Source: SHVZ01 sp041906305 (GTDB lineage Bacteria > Pseudomonadota > Alphaproteobacteria > SHVZ01). From it: a DNA stretch of 64,000 bases. The notes beneath the pieces are model-generated. The model was given only the letters and a program-made list of their open reading frames with translations. It searched no databases and was not told the DNA's origin. The translations under genes and the position numbers were made by a program. Location of the stretch: assembly GCA_041906305.1 (NCBI GenBank), contig JAYRJL010000004.1, positions 62,001 through 126,000 of the forward strand, in the 5' to 3' direction. The first letter of the stretch is position 1. Every line of letters starts with the position of its first letter. Shown in pieces: positions 8,594-16,976 of the stretch.

Positions 8594-9515
8594 GGGCGGC
8601 GAAACGCTCGATCAGCCGCTGGAACAGCGTCGCCGCGTCGACCTGTTCCAGCACGAGCGCGTTGGCCTCGCGCTTCTGGCGGCGCCACTCGATCACGGTG
8701 CGGCCGAGCGAGGGACCCGGCGACATCTCGATATCGACGCGGCAGTGCTTGCCGCCCATGAGCTCGGGCCACAGCAGGTAGGCGACGGCGCAGGGATCGT
8801 GCAGCGGCCCGCCGGTCGCGCCGAAATGCGTGGTCTTGGGGTAGGCGTCGAGGATGCCTGCGATCTGTCGCGCCGGCTCGCTGCCGAGGTCCCGGATCGC
8901 CTTCACCCGGTCGGCCGTCGCCAGCACCTGGTGGGTCAGCTCGAGCGGCGTCATCGCGATGCGCGCGCCGGAGGTGAAGACGACATGCGCCGCATGCGGG
9001 TCGGCGTAGATGTTGAATTCGGCCGCCGGCGTCGTGTTGCCGAGGCCGATGGCGCCGCCCATCAGCACGATCTCCCGCACGCGCGTGGCGACGTCGGGCG
9101 CCTGGATCAGGACCGCGGCGAGGTTGGTCAGCGGCCCGATCGCGACCAGCGTGATCTCTCCCTCGGGGTGACGCCGCACGGTGTCGCGGATGACGTCGAC
9201 CGCGTGGCCGTCGGCGAGGGGACGGACCGGCGGCTTCAGCGTGGCGCCGTCGATGCCGCTTTCGCCGTGGATATGCGCCGCGTCGACCGGATCGCGCACC
9301 AGCGGGCGCGGGCAGCCGGCATGGACCGGCGTCGCCGCACCGGCGAGCTCGACGACCGCGCGCGCATTCAGGGACGTCTTAGCGAGGCCGATATTGCCGG
9401 CGACGGTGGTGACCGCGAGCAGGTCGATCTCGGACGATGCCAGCGCCAGCAGGAGGGCGACGGCGTCGTCCTGGCCGGGATCGCAGTCGAGGATGATTTT
9501 GCGGCGGGCAGTCAC
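8586..9515 (-). CDS. nucleoside hydrolase (inosine-uridine type)
   Basis: Cleaves N-ribosidic bonds of nucleosides to base and ribose. The 309-residue protein has the family calcium-binding motif near its N-terminus, ILDCDPGQDDAVA (Asp10, 12, 16, 17). ATTVAGN-like TTVAGNIGL follows, and EFNIYADPHAA and GPLHDPCAVA hold the later active-site Asn, Asp and His. All key residues are present and the length is typical of IUNH enzymes. Its start overlaps the stop of the NUDIX gene by four bases, so the pair is probably an operon for nucleotide or nucleoside salvage. Confidence 0.92.
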   Translation of the reverse strand: MTARRKIILDCDPGQDDAVALLLALASSEIDLLAVTTVAGNIGLAKTSLNARAVVELAGAATPVHAGCPRPLVRDPVDAAHIHGESGIDGATLKPPVRPLADGHAVDVIRDTVRRHPEGEITLVAIGPLTNLAAVLIQAPDVATRVREIVLMGGAIGLGNTTPAAEFNIYADPHAAHVVFTSGARIAMTPLELTHQVLATADRVKAIRDLGSEPARQIAGILDAYPKTTHFGATGGPLHDPCAVAYLLWPELMGGKHCRVDIEMSPGPSLGRTVIEWRRQKREANALVLEQVDAATLFQRLIERFAALS

Positions 9516-10054
9516 GGCAGGATGCCGCCGACCACCAGGGACAGAGCGGCGAGCGCGCTCGCCGACTTGACCTCGCCGTTGCGGATCGCCGCGCGGATTT
9601 CGTCACGGGTAAGGTAGAGCAGCTCCTGCTCCTCGAGGTCGCCGGAGTCGGGTTCCGCCACCTGGCGCGCGCCATGCGCGTAGTAGAGATGTCCGACGCT
9701 GCAGCGCTGGTTCGAGTGGGTCACCATCTCGGTGAGCTTCCGCCAGCCGGTCGCCTCGTGCCCGGTCTCTTCCATCAGCTCGCGCTTGGCGGTCTCCAGC
9801 GGATCCTCGCCGGGGTTCATGCCGCCGGCCGGCGGCGTCAGGCTGATGTCGCGGACGCCGTGCTTGTACTGGCGGATCACGATGAAGCGGCCGTCCTCGC
9901 GCTCGACCATCATCAGGGCATAGTCGAGCAGCTGGACCTGGTGAAAGTCCTCGACCACCTTGCCGTCCGGCAGATGCACGGTCTCGGAGAAGACGTGGAG
10001 CCAAGGCGGGTTCGCATAGACCTCGCGGCGGTCGGTCACCTTCCATTTTTCCAT
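9512..10054 (-). CDS. NUDIX hydrolase (ADP-ribose pyrophosphatase-like)
   Basis: Hydrolyses a nucleoside diphosphate linked to another group. The NUDIX box is complete: Gly77, Glu83, then RELMEETGH at 91-99, which fits the G-x5-E-x7-REUxEExGU pattern. The N-terminal strand pair (VYANPPWLHVFSETVHLPDG) and the 180-residue length resemble ADP-ribose pyrophosphatases of the NudF kind, although that specificity is inference. It is the first gene of a two-gene unit with the nucleoside hydrolase, with an ATGA overlap. Confidence 0.9.
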   Translation of the reverse strand: MEKWKVTDRREVYANPPWLHVFSETVHLPDGKVVEDFHQVQLLDYALMMVEREDGRFIVIRQYKHGVRDISLTPPAGGMNPGEDPLETAKRELMEETGHEATGWRKLTEMVTHSNQRCSVGHLYYAHGARQVAEPDSGDLEEQELLYLTRDEIRAAIRNGEVKSASALAALSLVVGGILP

Positions 10055-10167
10055 CGGCCTGAAGCTCCGCTCGAAAGGCCGCGATCCTAACCAGAGTTTC
10101 CGCCGCCGGCCATCCGCGTGTAGGATGGCGGCATCCCCCGGACCCGTCTTCCCGAGCTTCGAGCGCC

Positions 10168-11385
10168 ATGACCACGCTTGCTTCCTCCGTCCGCCGCGAC
10201 TCCCTCGTCATCGGGCTGATCGGCGTGGCGCACTTCATGTCGCACTTCTTCCAGCTGGCGCTGGCGCCGATCTTCCCGTTGCTCAAGGACGAGTTCGACG
10301 TCAGCTGGACCGCGCTCGGCGGCATCACCGCCGTGTTTTATGCCGTCTCCGGCGTGTGCCAGGCTTTGGTCGGCGTCTGGTGCGACCGCTATGGCGCCGC
10401 CCGCGTGCTCTACATGGGGCTGGCGCTGTTGGCGTTCTCGATCGCGGCGGCCGCTGTCGTCCCGTATTTCTGGATGTTCTATCCGCTGGCGGCGCTGGCG
10501 GGCATGGGCAACAGCGTCTTCCATCCGGCCGACCTCTCGATCCTCTCGACGCGGGTGAGCCACGGCCGGCTCGGCCGCGCGTATTCCGTGCACGGCCTTT
10601 CCGGAACGCTCGGTTATGCGTCCTCGCCGGCGGTGATCGGCACCATGGCCTTCACCATCGGCTGGCGCCCGGCGCTGCTGATCGCGGGCGTCGTGGGCCT
10701 GGTCGTGCTGGCGCTGGTCTCGCGCTTCGACGAGGCGCTCGGCGGTCGCGCGACCCTGTCGGACAAGATGCGCGACGATCATCGCTATGGCGCGCTGATC
10801 CGCCAGCCCGGCATCGTCTCGGGCTTCGTCTTCTTCGCGCTCGCGGCGATCGCGGGCATCGGCTTCCAGAGCTTCGGCGTGCCGGCGCTGATCTCGATCC
10901 ATCAGGTGCCGCTGGCGGTGGCGACCACCGGCCTCACCGTCTATCTGCTGGCGCAGGCGAGCGGCATCTTCGCCGGCGGTTGGATCGTCGACTGGACCAA
11001 ACGCCACGACCTGGTCGCGGTGACCGGCATGGGCCTGGCTGCGCTCGCGATGGCGGTCGCCGGCGGCTCGACGCTCCCCTTCACCGCGGTGCTGAGCCTG
11101 ATCGCCTTCGCCGGATTCTCGGCGGGCACGGTCGGTCCCGCGCGCGACATGCTGATCCGTGCCGCGGCACCGGAAGGCGCCACCGGCAAGGTGTTCGGCT
11201 TCGTCTATTCGGGTCTCGACATTGGTTCGTGCCTCGGCCCGCTCGCCTTCGGCTGGCTCATGGACCACGACTCGCCGCGGCTGGTCTTCGCCGCGATCGC
11301 GCTGACCATGGCGCTGACCCTGCCGATGGTCGTGACGGTGCGCCGCAACGCCAAGAAGCCGGCGGCGGCGCAGCCGGCCGACTAG
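10168..11385 (+). CDS. MFS transporter, Fsr/antibiotic-exporter-like
   Basis: A 405-residue, 12-helix major facilitator. The N-terminus (VIGLIGVAHFMSHFFQLALAP) followed by FPLLKDEFDVSWTALG resembles fosmidomycin-resistance-type exporters and related sugar or nitrate-like MFS members. VGVWCDRYGAARVL is the loop 2-3 motif. It is the only plus-strand gene between two minus-strand blocks, and its stop overlaps that of the convergent small gene by four bases. Export of a toxic small molecule is the usual role of relatives; the specific substrate is unknown. Confidence 0.88.
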   Translation: MTTLASSVRRDSLVIGLIGVAHFMSHFFQLALAPIFPLLKDEFDVSWTALGGITAVFYAVSGVCQALVGVWCDRYGAARVLYMGLALLAFSIAAAAVVPYFWMFYPLAALAGMGNSVFHPADLSILSTRVSHGRLGRAYSVHGLSGTLGYASSPAVIGTMAFTIGWRPALLIAGVVGLVVLALVSRFDEALGGRATLSDKMRDDHRYGALIRQPGIVSGFVFFALAAIAGIGFQSFGVPALISIHQVPLAVATTGLTVYLLAQASGIFAGGWIVDWTKRHDLVAVTGMGLAALAMAVAGGSTLPFTAVLSLIAFAGFSAGTVGPARDMLIRAAAPEGATGKVFGFVYSGLDIGSCLGPLAFGWLMDHDSPRLVFAAIALTMALTLPMVVTVRRNAKKPAAAQPAD

Positions 11386-11879
11386 GGAACCAGGCGCCGG
11401 TAGATCTCGGGCGTGACGCGGTCGGAGGGCGGCAGGCCTTCGCGCGCCAGGTACTGCGCCAGTGCGGCCTTGGTCTTCGATCCTGCGACCCCGTCCGCCG
11501 GCCCCGGATTGAGCCCGAGCTTCGTCAGCGCGGCCTGGACCTGGGCGATCTCGGCCTTGCCGACGCTGCGCGCGGCCGGCGCACCAGAGGCGGTGCGCGA
11601 CGTGGACATCGCGGCCCCTCCGCCCGAGCCGTAAGGCGTCGTCATCTGCTGATAGACGGTGCCGGGATTGCAGTTGCCGTTCCCGATGCTGCAGTCCCAG
11701 CGGAAGGCCTGAGGGATGCCTTGGAGCAGGCCGCCCGTCATCCGGCAGACGCAGACATTGCCGTTCTGGCACATCCGCTCGTTTGCATTGGTCGGCGAGC
11801 AGCCGGGAAGCGGCTGCGCGGATGCCGGCGCGGCGGAAAGGAGAAGGACGGGGAGGGCGAGCAGAAGGACGCGACGCAT
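11382..11879 (-). CDS. secreted peptidoglycan-binding-domain protein
   Basis: A 165-residue exported protein. The signal peptide is clear (MRRVLLLALPVLLLSAAPASAQ). The mature N-terminal part has a cluster of cysteines (PGCSP, RMCQNGNVCVCR, WDCSIGNGNC), probably forming disulfides in the periplasm. Residues about 107-150 (EIAQVQAALTKLGLNPGPADG then TKAALAQYLA) match a PG_binding_1 fold. It likely sits at the cell wall. The combination of a Cys-rich region and a single wall-binding repeat gives no clear enzymatic role. Confidence 0.8.
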   Translation of the reverse strand: MRRVLLLALPVLLLSAAPASAQPLPGCSPTNANERMCQNGNVCVCRMTGGLLQGIPQAFRWDCSIGNGNCNPGTVYQQMTTPYGSGGGAAMSTSRTASGAPAARSVGKAEIAQVQAALTKLGLNPGPADGVAGSKTKAALAQYLAREGLPPSDRVTPEIYRRLVP

Positions 11880-11955
11880 CGAGCACCTCGGAAGTCGCCG
11901 CGCGTCTCACCCCAGCCGCCGGCAGGTCTGAGACTAGCAGATCGGCAGCGACGCG

Positions 11956-12936
11956 CTAGTCGGCGTAGGAGCCGACCGCGCGGGCCTTCGCCTTCACCAG
12001 CGCCGAGAGCAGGTCGAAGGTCGGCGTCGGCACGCCTTTGAGGCGGCCCAGCTCGGCCGGGGCGCCAAACAGGGAGTCGAACTCCATCCGTCGGCCCTTC
12101 AGGATGTCGAGGATGATCGAGGAGATGTGCGTCTGGTTCCTCTGCGCGGCCAGCAGCTTCTCGGCGTCGATCCCGGTCTCGTGCCCGAACGCCCGGGCGA
12201 CGGCGCCGATCTCGGCGACGATGGTTCGAACCGCGTCGGCGCAGACCGGATCGGTGTAGGTCGCTTTCGGCGTCGTGCCCGTCAGGCAACCGAGCAGGCC
12301 CGAGCAGATGTTCTGCGTCGCCTTCGCCCAGACAGTGGTGCGGATCGTCGAGGTCTTCTCGACCGCGAGATCGGGCGCCGCCAGCACCTTCGCGAGGTCG
12401 TCGATCTCGGGCATGTCGCGGCCGTCCGGCGCGCCCAGGACCAGGCGGCCCTTCGGCGTCTCCACATGAATCACGCCGGGCTCGACGATCTCCGATCCCC
12501 GATAGACGACGCAGCCGATCACGCGCTCGATCGCGATCGCGGTGCGGATCGCGTCGCCCGGATCGATCCGCTCGAGCCTGCGGCCCTCGTGCTCGCCGCC
12601 GTGGGCGAGGAAGTACCACCAGGGGATCCCGTTCATGGCGAAGACCACGACGGTCTTCGATCCCAGCAGCGGGCCGATGCCCGATGCCACGTCCGGCAGC
12701 GCCGGCGCCTTGACCGTGACGATCACCGCGTCCTGCGGGCCGAGGTCGGCCGGGTTCTCGGAAGCGCGGATCTTCGCCACGACCTCGTCGATCGTGGTGT
12801 GGACGACGAGACCCTTGTTGCGGATCGTCTCGAGCATCGCGCCGCGGGCGACCGCGGAGACCTCGGCGCCGTTCTTGTGGAGGCGGCCGATCAGGCCGCC
12901 GCCGACCGCGCCGGTTCCGAACACGCAGACTTTCAT
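11956..12936 (-). CDS. ketopantoate reductase family (ApbA/PanE-like) dehydrogenase
   Basis: An NADP-dependent 2-oxoacid reductase of the PanE/ApbA family, 326 residues. The N-terminal Rossmann motif is FGTGAVGGGLIGRL (residues 6 onward), followed by DAVIVTVKAPAL, which carries the catalytic Lys, and later the ApbA_C helical domain with WAKATQNICSGLLGC. The reading frame stays open upstream to 13809, but that extension is a shadow of the next gene; ATG at 12936 is the proper start. Many paralogues of this family act on substrates other than ketopantoate, so panE is not assigned. It starts five bases after the MBL-like gene's stop. Confidence 0.85.
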   Translation of the reverse strand: MKVCVFGTGAVGGGLIGRLHKNGAEVSAVARGAMLETIRNKGLVVHTTIDEVVAKIRASENPADLGPQDAVIVTVKAPALPDVASGIGPLLGSKTVVVFAMNGIPWWYFLAHGGEHEGRRLERIDPGDAIRTAIAIERVIGCVVYRGSEIVEPGVIHVETPKGRLVLGAPDGRDMPEIDDLAKVLAAPDLAVEKTSTIRTTVWAKATQNICSGLLGCLTGTTPKATYTDPVCADAVRTIVAEIGAVARAFGHETGIDAEKLLAAQRNQTHISSIILDILKGRRMEFDSLFGAPAELGRLKGVPTPTFDLLSALVKAKARAVGSYAD

Positions 12937-12941
12937 GGAGG

Positions 12942-13742
12942 TCAGTATCCTGGAAGGATCAGGAGCTCGGGCGGATCGGGCATCGTCTGGCGGGTCAGCA
13001 CGACGCGCGACGCTTCGTTCCGACGGACGGTGAAGTGCGGGGACAGGATCTGGGCGAAGCGCTCGAGCCGGTGCGGACCAAAATAGTGCATCGGGATCAC
13101 CATGCGCGGGCGGATCTCGCGGATCACGCTCAGCATCTCGTCCTGGCTCATGGTGGCGCCGCCGTCGACCGGCACCATCAGCACGTCGACCTCGCCCATG
13201 ACGCCGAGGTCCTCGCGCGTCAGCTCGTGGTGCAGATGCCCGAGATGCACGAGGCAGAGGTCGGCGACCTCGAAGATGAAGATCGAATTGCCGTTGATGC
13301 GCGTGCCCGTGCCGTCCCAGCCGCGGATGTTGGTCGGGATGTTGCGGACGAAGACGTCTTGCTCGGCGAGGTCGTGGCGCGCAGGGCCGGAACCGGTCGG
13401 ATTCCAGCCGCGCAGCACGTGCTTGATCCGGGGATCGGGTGCGCTGCTGAAGTGCGTGGTGTGGGCGACGTTCATCGTCGCGATCGTCGGCACCGTTCTC
13501 GGGCGGACGTAGTCGTTGTAGTCGGTGACGATGGTGACGCCCTGCGGGCTCTCGATCAGGAAGCTCGAATGGCCGACGAAGGTGATCCCGACCTCGCCCT
13601 GGGCCAGCGCCAGCGGGGAGGAGAGGGAGGCGAGCTGCGGCAGCGGCGTGGGCCGCGATGCGATCGCCTGGCACGAGGCGGCGGCCTCTCCGGTGAAGAG
13701 GGCGGCAACGACCAGGCTCACGGCTCGGACCAGCGCGCGCAT
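12942..13742 (-). CDS. exported MBL-fold (UlaG-like) protein with altered metal motif
   Basis: A 266-residue protein with a signal peptide (MRALVRAVSLVVAALFTGEAA) and a lactamase_B_2/UlaG-like core. GHSSFLIES (57-65) and VTDYNDYVRP are typical of that group, as are LVHLGHLHHELT (165 onward), VPVDGG and IPMHYF (His219). The usual HxHxDH metal cluster is not seen; in its place is NVAHTTHF (91-98), which keeps only two His. The protein may therefore bind one metal or have a changed site. It sits directly upstream of the ketopantoate-reductase-like gene on the same strand. Function is unknown. Confidence 0.78.
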   Translation of the reverse strand: MRALVRAVSLVVAALFTGEAAASCQAIASRPTPLPQLASLSSPLALAQGEVGITFVGHSSFLIESPQGVTIVTDYNDYVRPRTVPTIATMNVAHTTHFSSAPDPRIKHVLRGWNPTGSGPARHDLAEQDVFVRNIPTNIRGWDGTGTRINGNSIFIFEVADLCLVHLGHLHHELTREDLGVMGEVDVLMVPVDGGATMSQDEMLSVIREIRPRMVIPMHYFGPHRLERFAQILSPHFTVRRNEASRVVLTRQTMPDPPELLILPGY

Positions 13743-13833
13743 GGGTACCTCCGCCGAGGATGCTGCAATGCGGCGGCGGCCTTGCCAAGCCCGTCCCGCG
13801 TGCTACCACTTCAGCTCACCAAGGAGTTACCCG

Positions 13834-14448
13834 GTGTCCAGGATCGAGACCGTCGAGCAGCTGCGGACCGTCTACGACCAGCCCTCCGAGCTGGTCATGA
13901 AGAAGTCGCTTCCCCGGCTGGAGAAGCACTGCAGGCGGATCATCTCGCTGTCGCCGATGGTCATGGTCGGCACCAGTGACGCCACCGGATGCCAGGACGT
14001 GACGCCGCGCGGCGGCGAGCCGGGGTGGGTTCACGTCATCGACGACAAGACGGTGGCGCTGCCGGATTGGCCCGGCAACAACCGGCTGGACACGCTCCGG
14101 AACCTGCTGGAGCGCCCGAACATCGGCCTCCTGTTCCTGGTCCCGGGTCTCGACGAGACCCTCCGCATCAACGGCCGCGCCGAGCTCCGCACCGACGAGG
14201 CGCTCTGCAGGCGCTTCGAGACGCGGGGCAAGCTGCCGAAATGCGTGCTGATGGTGACGGTCGACGAGGCCTATCTGCACTGCGCCAAGGCGTTCATGCG
14301 ATCTAAGCTCTGGTCGCCGGAAAGCCGGATCGTGCGCGACGCGCTACCCAGCATCGGTCAGATGATCAAGGACCAGCTCTCGCTCAACGTCGCCGAGCCG
14401 GAGTCGCGCGAGAAGATGGCCGAGCGCTACGAGAAGGTCCTTTACTAG
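13834..14448 (+). CDS. pyridoxamine-phosphate-oxidase-fold FMN protein (DR_2398-like family)
   Basis: A 204-residue PPOX-class split-barrel protein, probably binding FMN. Characteristic blocks are SPMVMVGTSDATG, DVTPRGGEPG, LPDWPGNNRLDTL and LLFLVPGLDETLRINGRA, the pattern of the DR_2398/MSMEG_1061 flavoproteins. The start is GTG 13834, chosen because AAGGAG lies seven bases upstream; the frame remains open further upstream as a shadow of the divergent gene. Its last 65 bases overlap the convergent isoaspartate methyltransferase gene. The reaction is unknown; relatives are often annotated as pyridoxamine 5'-phosphate oxidase-related. Confidence 0.85.
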   Translation: MSRIETVEQLRTVYDQPSELVMKKSLPRLEKHCRRIISLSPMVMVGTSDATGCQDVTPRGGEPGWVHVIDDKTVALPDWPGNNRLDTLRNLLERPNIGLLFLVPGLDETLRINGRAELRTDEALCRRFETRGKLPKCVLMVTVDEAYLHCAKAFMRSKLWSPESRIVRDALPSIGQMIKDQLSLNVAEPESREKMAERYEKVLY

Positions 14449-15310
14449 CGCGGAGCCAGAATCCCGGGCCCGCGTACCAGACCTCTGCCTTGCGTCCGGC
14501 GGGCGGCTTGCCCGCATGGAGCTCCGTGATCGGAACTGGCTGCCCCTTGAGGGCAGTGACGGCCCGCTCCAGTCGCGCCGCGGCCTTGTCGTCGCGGCCG
14601 CCGATGCAATGGAAGAAGCCGCAGCGCCCGAGCGAGGTCGCGGTGAACCTCTTCCCCTTCCGCGTCGCCTTGAGGAAGAAACCCCAGCGGTTGCCGCCGG
14701 TCAGCGGCATCATGAGGCGGCCGCCGGGTTTCAGCCGATCCAGCCAGATCGGGGCCGGATGCGTGGATCCTGCGAAGGCGACGATCACGTCGACCTTGCC
14801 GGGGTCGTGCGTCGTGCCGTCGCCGTTCACGACTTCGACCTGTGGCCAGGGCAGGAGATTGTCCTCGGCGCGCTCGGCTAGGTCCCGGTCGTGCTCGACC
14901 GCGATCACCTTGCCCTGCGCGCCGACCATCTCGGCGAGGATCGCGGTGTAGTAGCCGGTCCCGGCGCCGACCTGCAGCACGCGCTCGCCCGGCTTGAGGT
15001 CGAGCTGGTCGAACAGCCGCGCCCAGAGGCTCGGCTGGCCGTTGTTGAGCCCGCGCTTCGGATCGATGGAGACGAGGACGTCGTGATAGACCCAGGCGGG
15101 ATCGTCGTCGGGCGTCAGGAACGGGTCGTCGATCCGGGTGAAGGGGATCAGGCGCCAGGGGCCCGGGCCGAGGAAACGCTCGCGCGGCACCGCGGCAAAG
15201 GCATCGGCCACGGCCTCGTTGCGCCTGATCGGCGCGGTCACCCGCAGTTCCTCGGCGAACCAGCGGCGGGCCTGCGTCAGGCTGATCTGGCGTGTGACGG
15301 GGCGGCTCAC
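14384..15310 (-). CDS. protein-L-isoaspartate O-methyltransferase family protein
   Basis: Repairs isoaspartyl damage in proteins, or is a paralogue of that enzyme. The 308-residue product has the SAM motif I VLQVGAGTGYYTAILAEMVG split around residue 120 and motif II VEVVNGDGT. The upstream PCMT helix is degenerate (RNEAVADAFAAVPRERFLG then DDPFLTPDD). It is longer than standard Pcm (about 210), and its last 20 residues are Ser/Arg-rich and read antisense to the neighbouring flavoprotein gene, so the C-terminus may be recent. Its start overlaps the PPK2 stop by four bases. Confidence 0.82.
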   Translation of the reverse strand: MSRPVTRQISLTQARRWFAEELRVTAPIRRNEAVADAFAAVPRERFLGPGPWRLIPFTRIDDPFLTPDDDPAWVYHDVLVSIDPKRGLNNGQPSLWARLFDQLDLKPGERVLQVGAGTGYYTAILAEMVGAQGKVIAVEHDRDLAERAEDNLLPWPQVEVVNGDGTTHDPGKVDVIVAFAGSTHPAPIWLDRLKPGGRLMMPLTGGNRWGFFLKATRKGKRFTATSLGRCGFFHCIGGRDDKAAARLERAVTALKGQPVPITELHAGKPPAGRKAEVWYAGPGFWLRASKGPSRSARPSSRATPARRR

Positions 15311-16065
15311 GGCGCGATCCTGCCGTCCTTGTGGCAGGCCTCTCCGTACGGGAAGACGATCTTCGGGTCGGTCTTCAGCAGCCGCGGCTCCTTGCCGTCA
15401 TAGGGCAGGCGCGAAAGCAGATCGCGGATCAGGTTCAGTCGGGCGGCCTTCTTGTCGTCGGCGCAGACGACGGTCCACGGCGTCAGCGGATTGTGCGTCC
15501 GCTTCAGCATCTCGTTGCGCGCGTTGCTGTACGCCTTCCACTTCTTGAGTGCGACCGCATCGATCGGGCTGATCTTCCACTGCTTCAGCGGATCCCGGCG
15601 GCGCTCGGCGAGCCGCTTCTTCTGCTCGGCCTTGCTGATGTCGAGGTAGTATTTGATCAGTCTCACGCCGGAGCCGACGACCATGCGCTCGAAGTCGAGC
15701 ACAGTCGCCATGAACTCCTCGTACTCGGCGTCGGTGCAGAAGCCCATCACGCGCTCGACGCCGGCGCGGTTGTACCAGCTGCGATTGAACAGCACGAACT
15801 CGTCGGCGGCGGGCAGGTAGCGGACGTAGCGCTGGAAGTACCAGCTCGACTGCTCGCGGTCCGACGGCTTGCCGAGCGCCACGATGCGCGTCTCGCGCGG
15901 GCTCAGATGCTCGACGATCCGCTTGATCGTGCCGTCCTTGCCGGCGGCATCGCGTCCTTCGATCAGGACCAGGATCTTGTAGTCGTTCTCGATCATGTGG
16001 CGCTGGAGCTTGACCAGCTCGATCTGCAGCGCCCGAAGCGTCTTCTGGTAGCCGTTCTTCGCCAT
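15307..16065 (-). CDS. ppk2: polyphosphate kinase 2 (PPK2) family protein
   Basis: Transfers phosphate between polyphosphate and nucleotides. The 252-residue protein has Walker A GRDAAGKDG (37-45), then EQSSWYFQRYVRYLPAADEF before FNRSWYNRAGVERVMGF, the family's Walker B and lid region. The Walker B position reads Asn94 where many PPK2s have Asp (FDRSWY), a point to check. The start ATG at 16065 fits the domain; upstream reading is shadow. It sits 13 bases after the kinase gene and overlaps the methyltransferase, so it belongs to the same minus-strand run. Whether it is class I (NDP) or another class is not clear. Confidence 0.9.
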   Translation of the reverse strand: MAKNGYQKTLRALQIELVKLQRHMIENDYKILVLIEGRDAAGKDGTIKRIVEHLSPRETRIVALGKPSDREQSSWYFQRYVRYLPAADEFVLFNRSWYNRAGVERVMGFCTDAEYEEFMATVLDFERMVVGSGVRLIKYYLDISKAEQKKRLAERRRDPLKQWKISPIDAVALKKWKAYSNARNEMLKRTHNPLTPWTVVCADDKKAARLNLIRDLLSRLPYDGKEPRLLKTDPKIVFPYGEACHKDGRIAP

Positions 16066-16078
16066 GAGGCTCAGTGTA

Positions 16079-16969
16079 TCACGTGTGGGCCGCGATGTAG
16101 GCGCGGTGCGCCGCCTCGAACCGCCCGAGATACTCCGCCGCATAGGCGTCGAAGTCCGACGCGACACGGCGGTGCAATCCCGCGACGCGCGCCCACAAAC
16201 TCTCCCTGAGCAGCGACGCCACGCGCATCGCGTCCGCACGCCTGAGAAGGGCCGCGTCGGGCGCGGCGCGGTGGTACTGCGCGAGCAAGTCGAGCCATGC
16301 CGGCTCGTCGAGCTGGGCGTTGCTCGCCAGGTTGCCGAGATCGAACAGAGGCGAGCCATAGCCGGCGTACTCCCAGTCGATCAGCCAGAGCCGGCTGCCG
16401 TCGTCGATCAGGTTCGCCGGCAGCAGGTCATTGTGGCCGAAGACGAGGTCGACCGGTCCGACAGCCTTCTCGAGCGTGGCGGCGATCGCCATCAGCCGTT
16501 CGACGTCGGCATTGCCCGGGTGACCTTGGAGCTGGGCGGCGTAGTCACGAAGCGCGTGAAAGACCCAGAACATGATCGCGGGGCCGCGGAGATGCCGCCC
16601 GACCTCGTGGTGGGCACGGCGCACCAGGTCGACGATGCGCGGGCGAAGCATCGGATCGCGGATGTCGGCCTCGGTCAGCGTGCGACCTTCGATGAAACGG
16701 ATGACGAGGGCGTCGGCCGCGGCATAGCGGAGCGCCGGTGCGATCCCGGCGGATGCCGCCGCGCGGCTGGCGGCGATGTCGTTGGCCCGGACGATGCCGT
16801 GCTCCGGCACCTCGCCGGCGAGACGCACGACCCAGGCCCCTGCGTCGTCGCGAGCCAGGTAGTTGCGATTGCTGAGGCCGCCGGAAAGCGGCTCCAGCGC
16901 GACGCGGCCTTGCCAGCAAGGCAGGGACCGGACGCGATCTAGGTCGGCGGAACGCCCGACGTCCGTCAT
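16079..16969 (-). CDS. choline/ethanolamine-kinase-like phosphotransferase (APH fold)
   Basis: A 296-residue small-molecule kinase. The catalytic Brenner motif is HNDLLPANLI (His179 to Ile188) and the metal-binding Asp is in LIDWEYAGYGSP (Asp198). The N-terminal lobe LSGGLSNRNYLA is typical of choline, ethanolamine and related kinases. The ATG at 16969 is seven bases beyond the ATPase stop, in the same minus-strand run as an ABC importer. It may phosphorylate the imported compound, an inference from context. An aminoglycoside-type substrate is less likely given this setting. Confidence 0.88.
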   Translation of the reverse strand: MTDVGRSADLDRVRSLPCWQGRVALEPLSGGLSNRNYLARDDAGAWVVRLAGEVPEHGIVRANDIAASRAAASAGIAPALRYAAADALVIRFIEGRTLTEADIRDPMLRPRIVDLVRRAHHEVGRHLRGPAIMFWVFHALRDYAAQLQGHPGNADVERLMAIAATLEKAVGPVDLVFGHNDLLPANLIDDGSRLWLIDWEYAGYGSPLFDLGNLASNAQLDEPAWLDLLAQYHRAAPDAALLRRADAMRVASLLRESLWARVAGLHRRVASDFDAYAAEYLGRFEAAHRAYIAAHT

Positions 16970-16976
16970 CGCCGGT

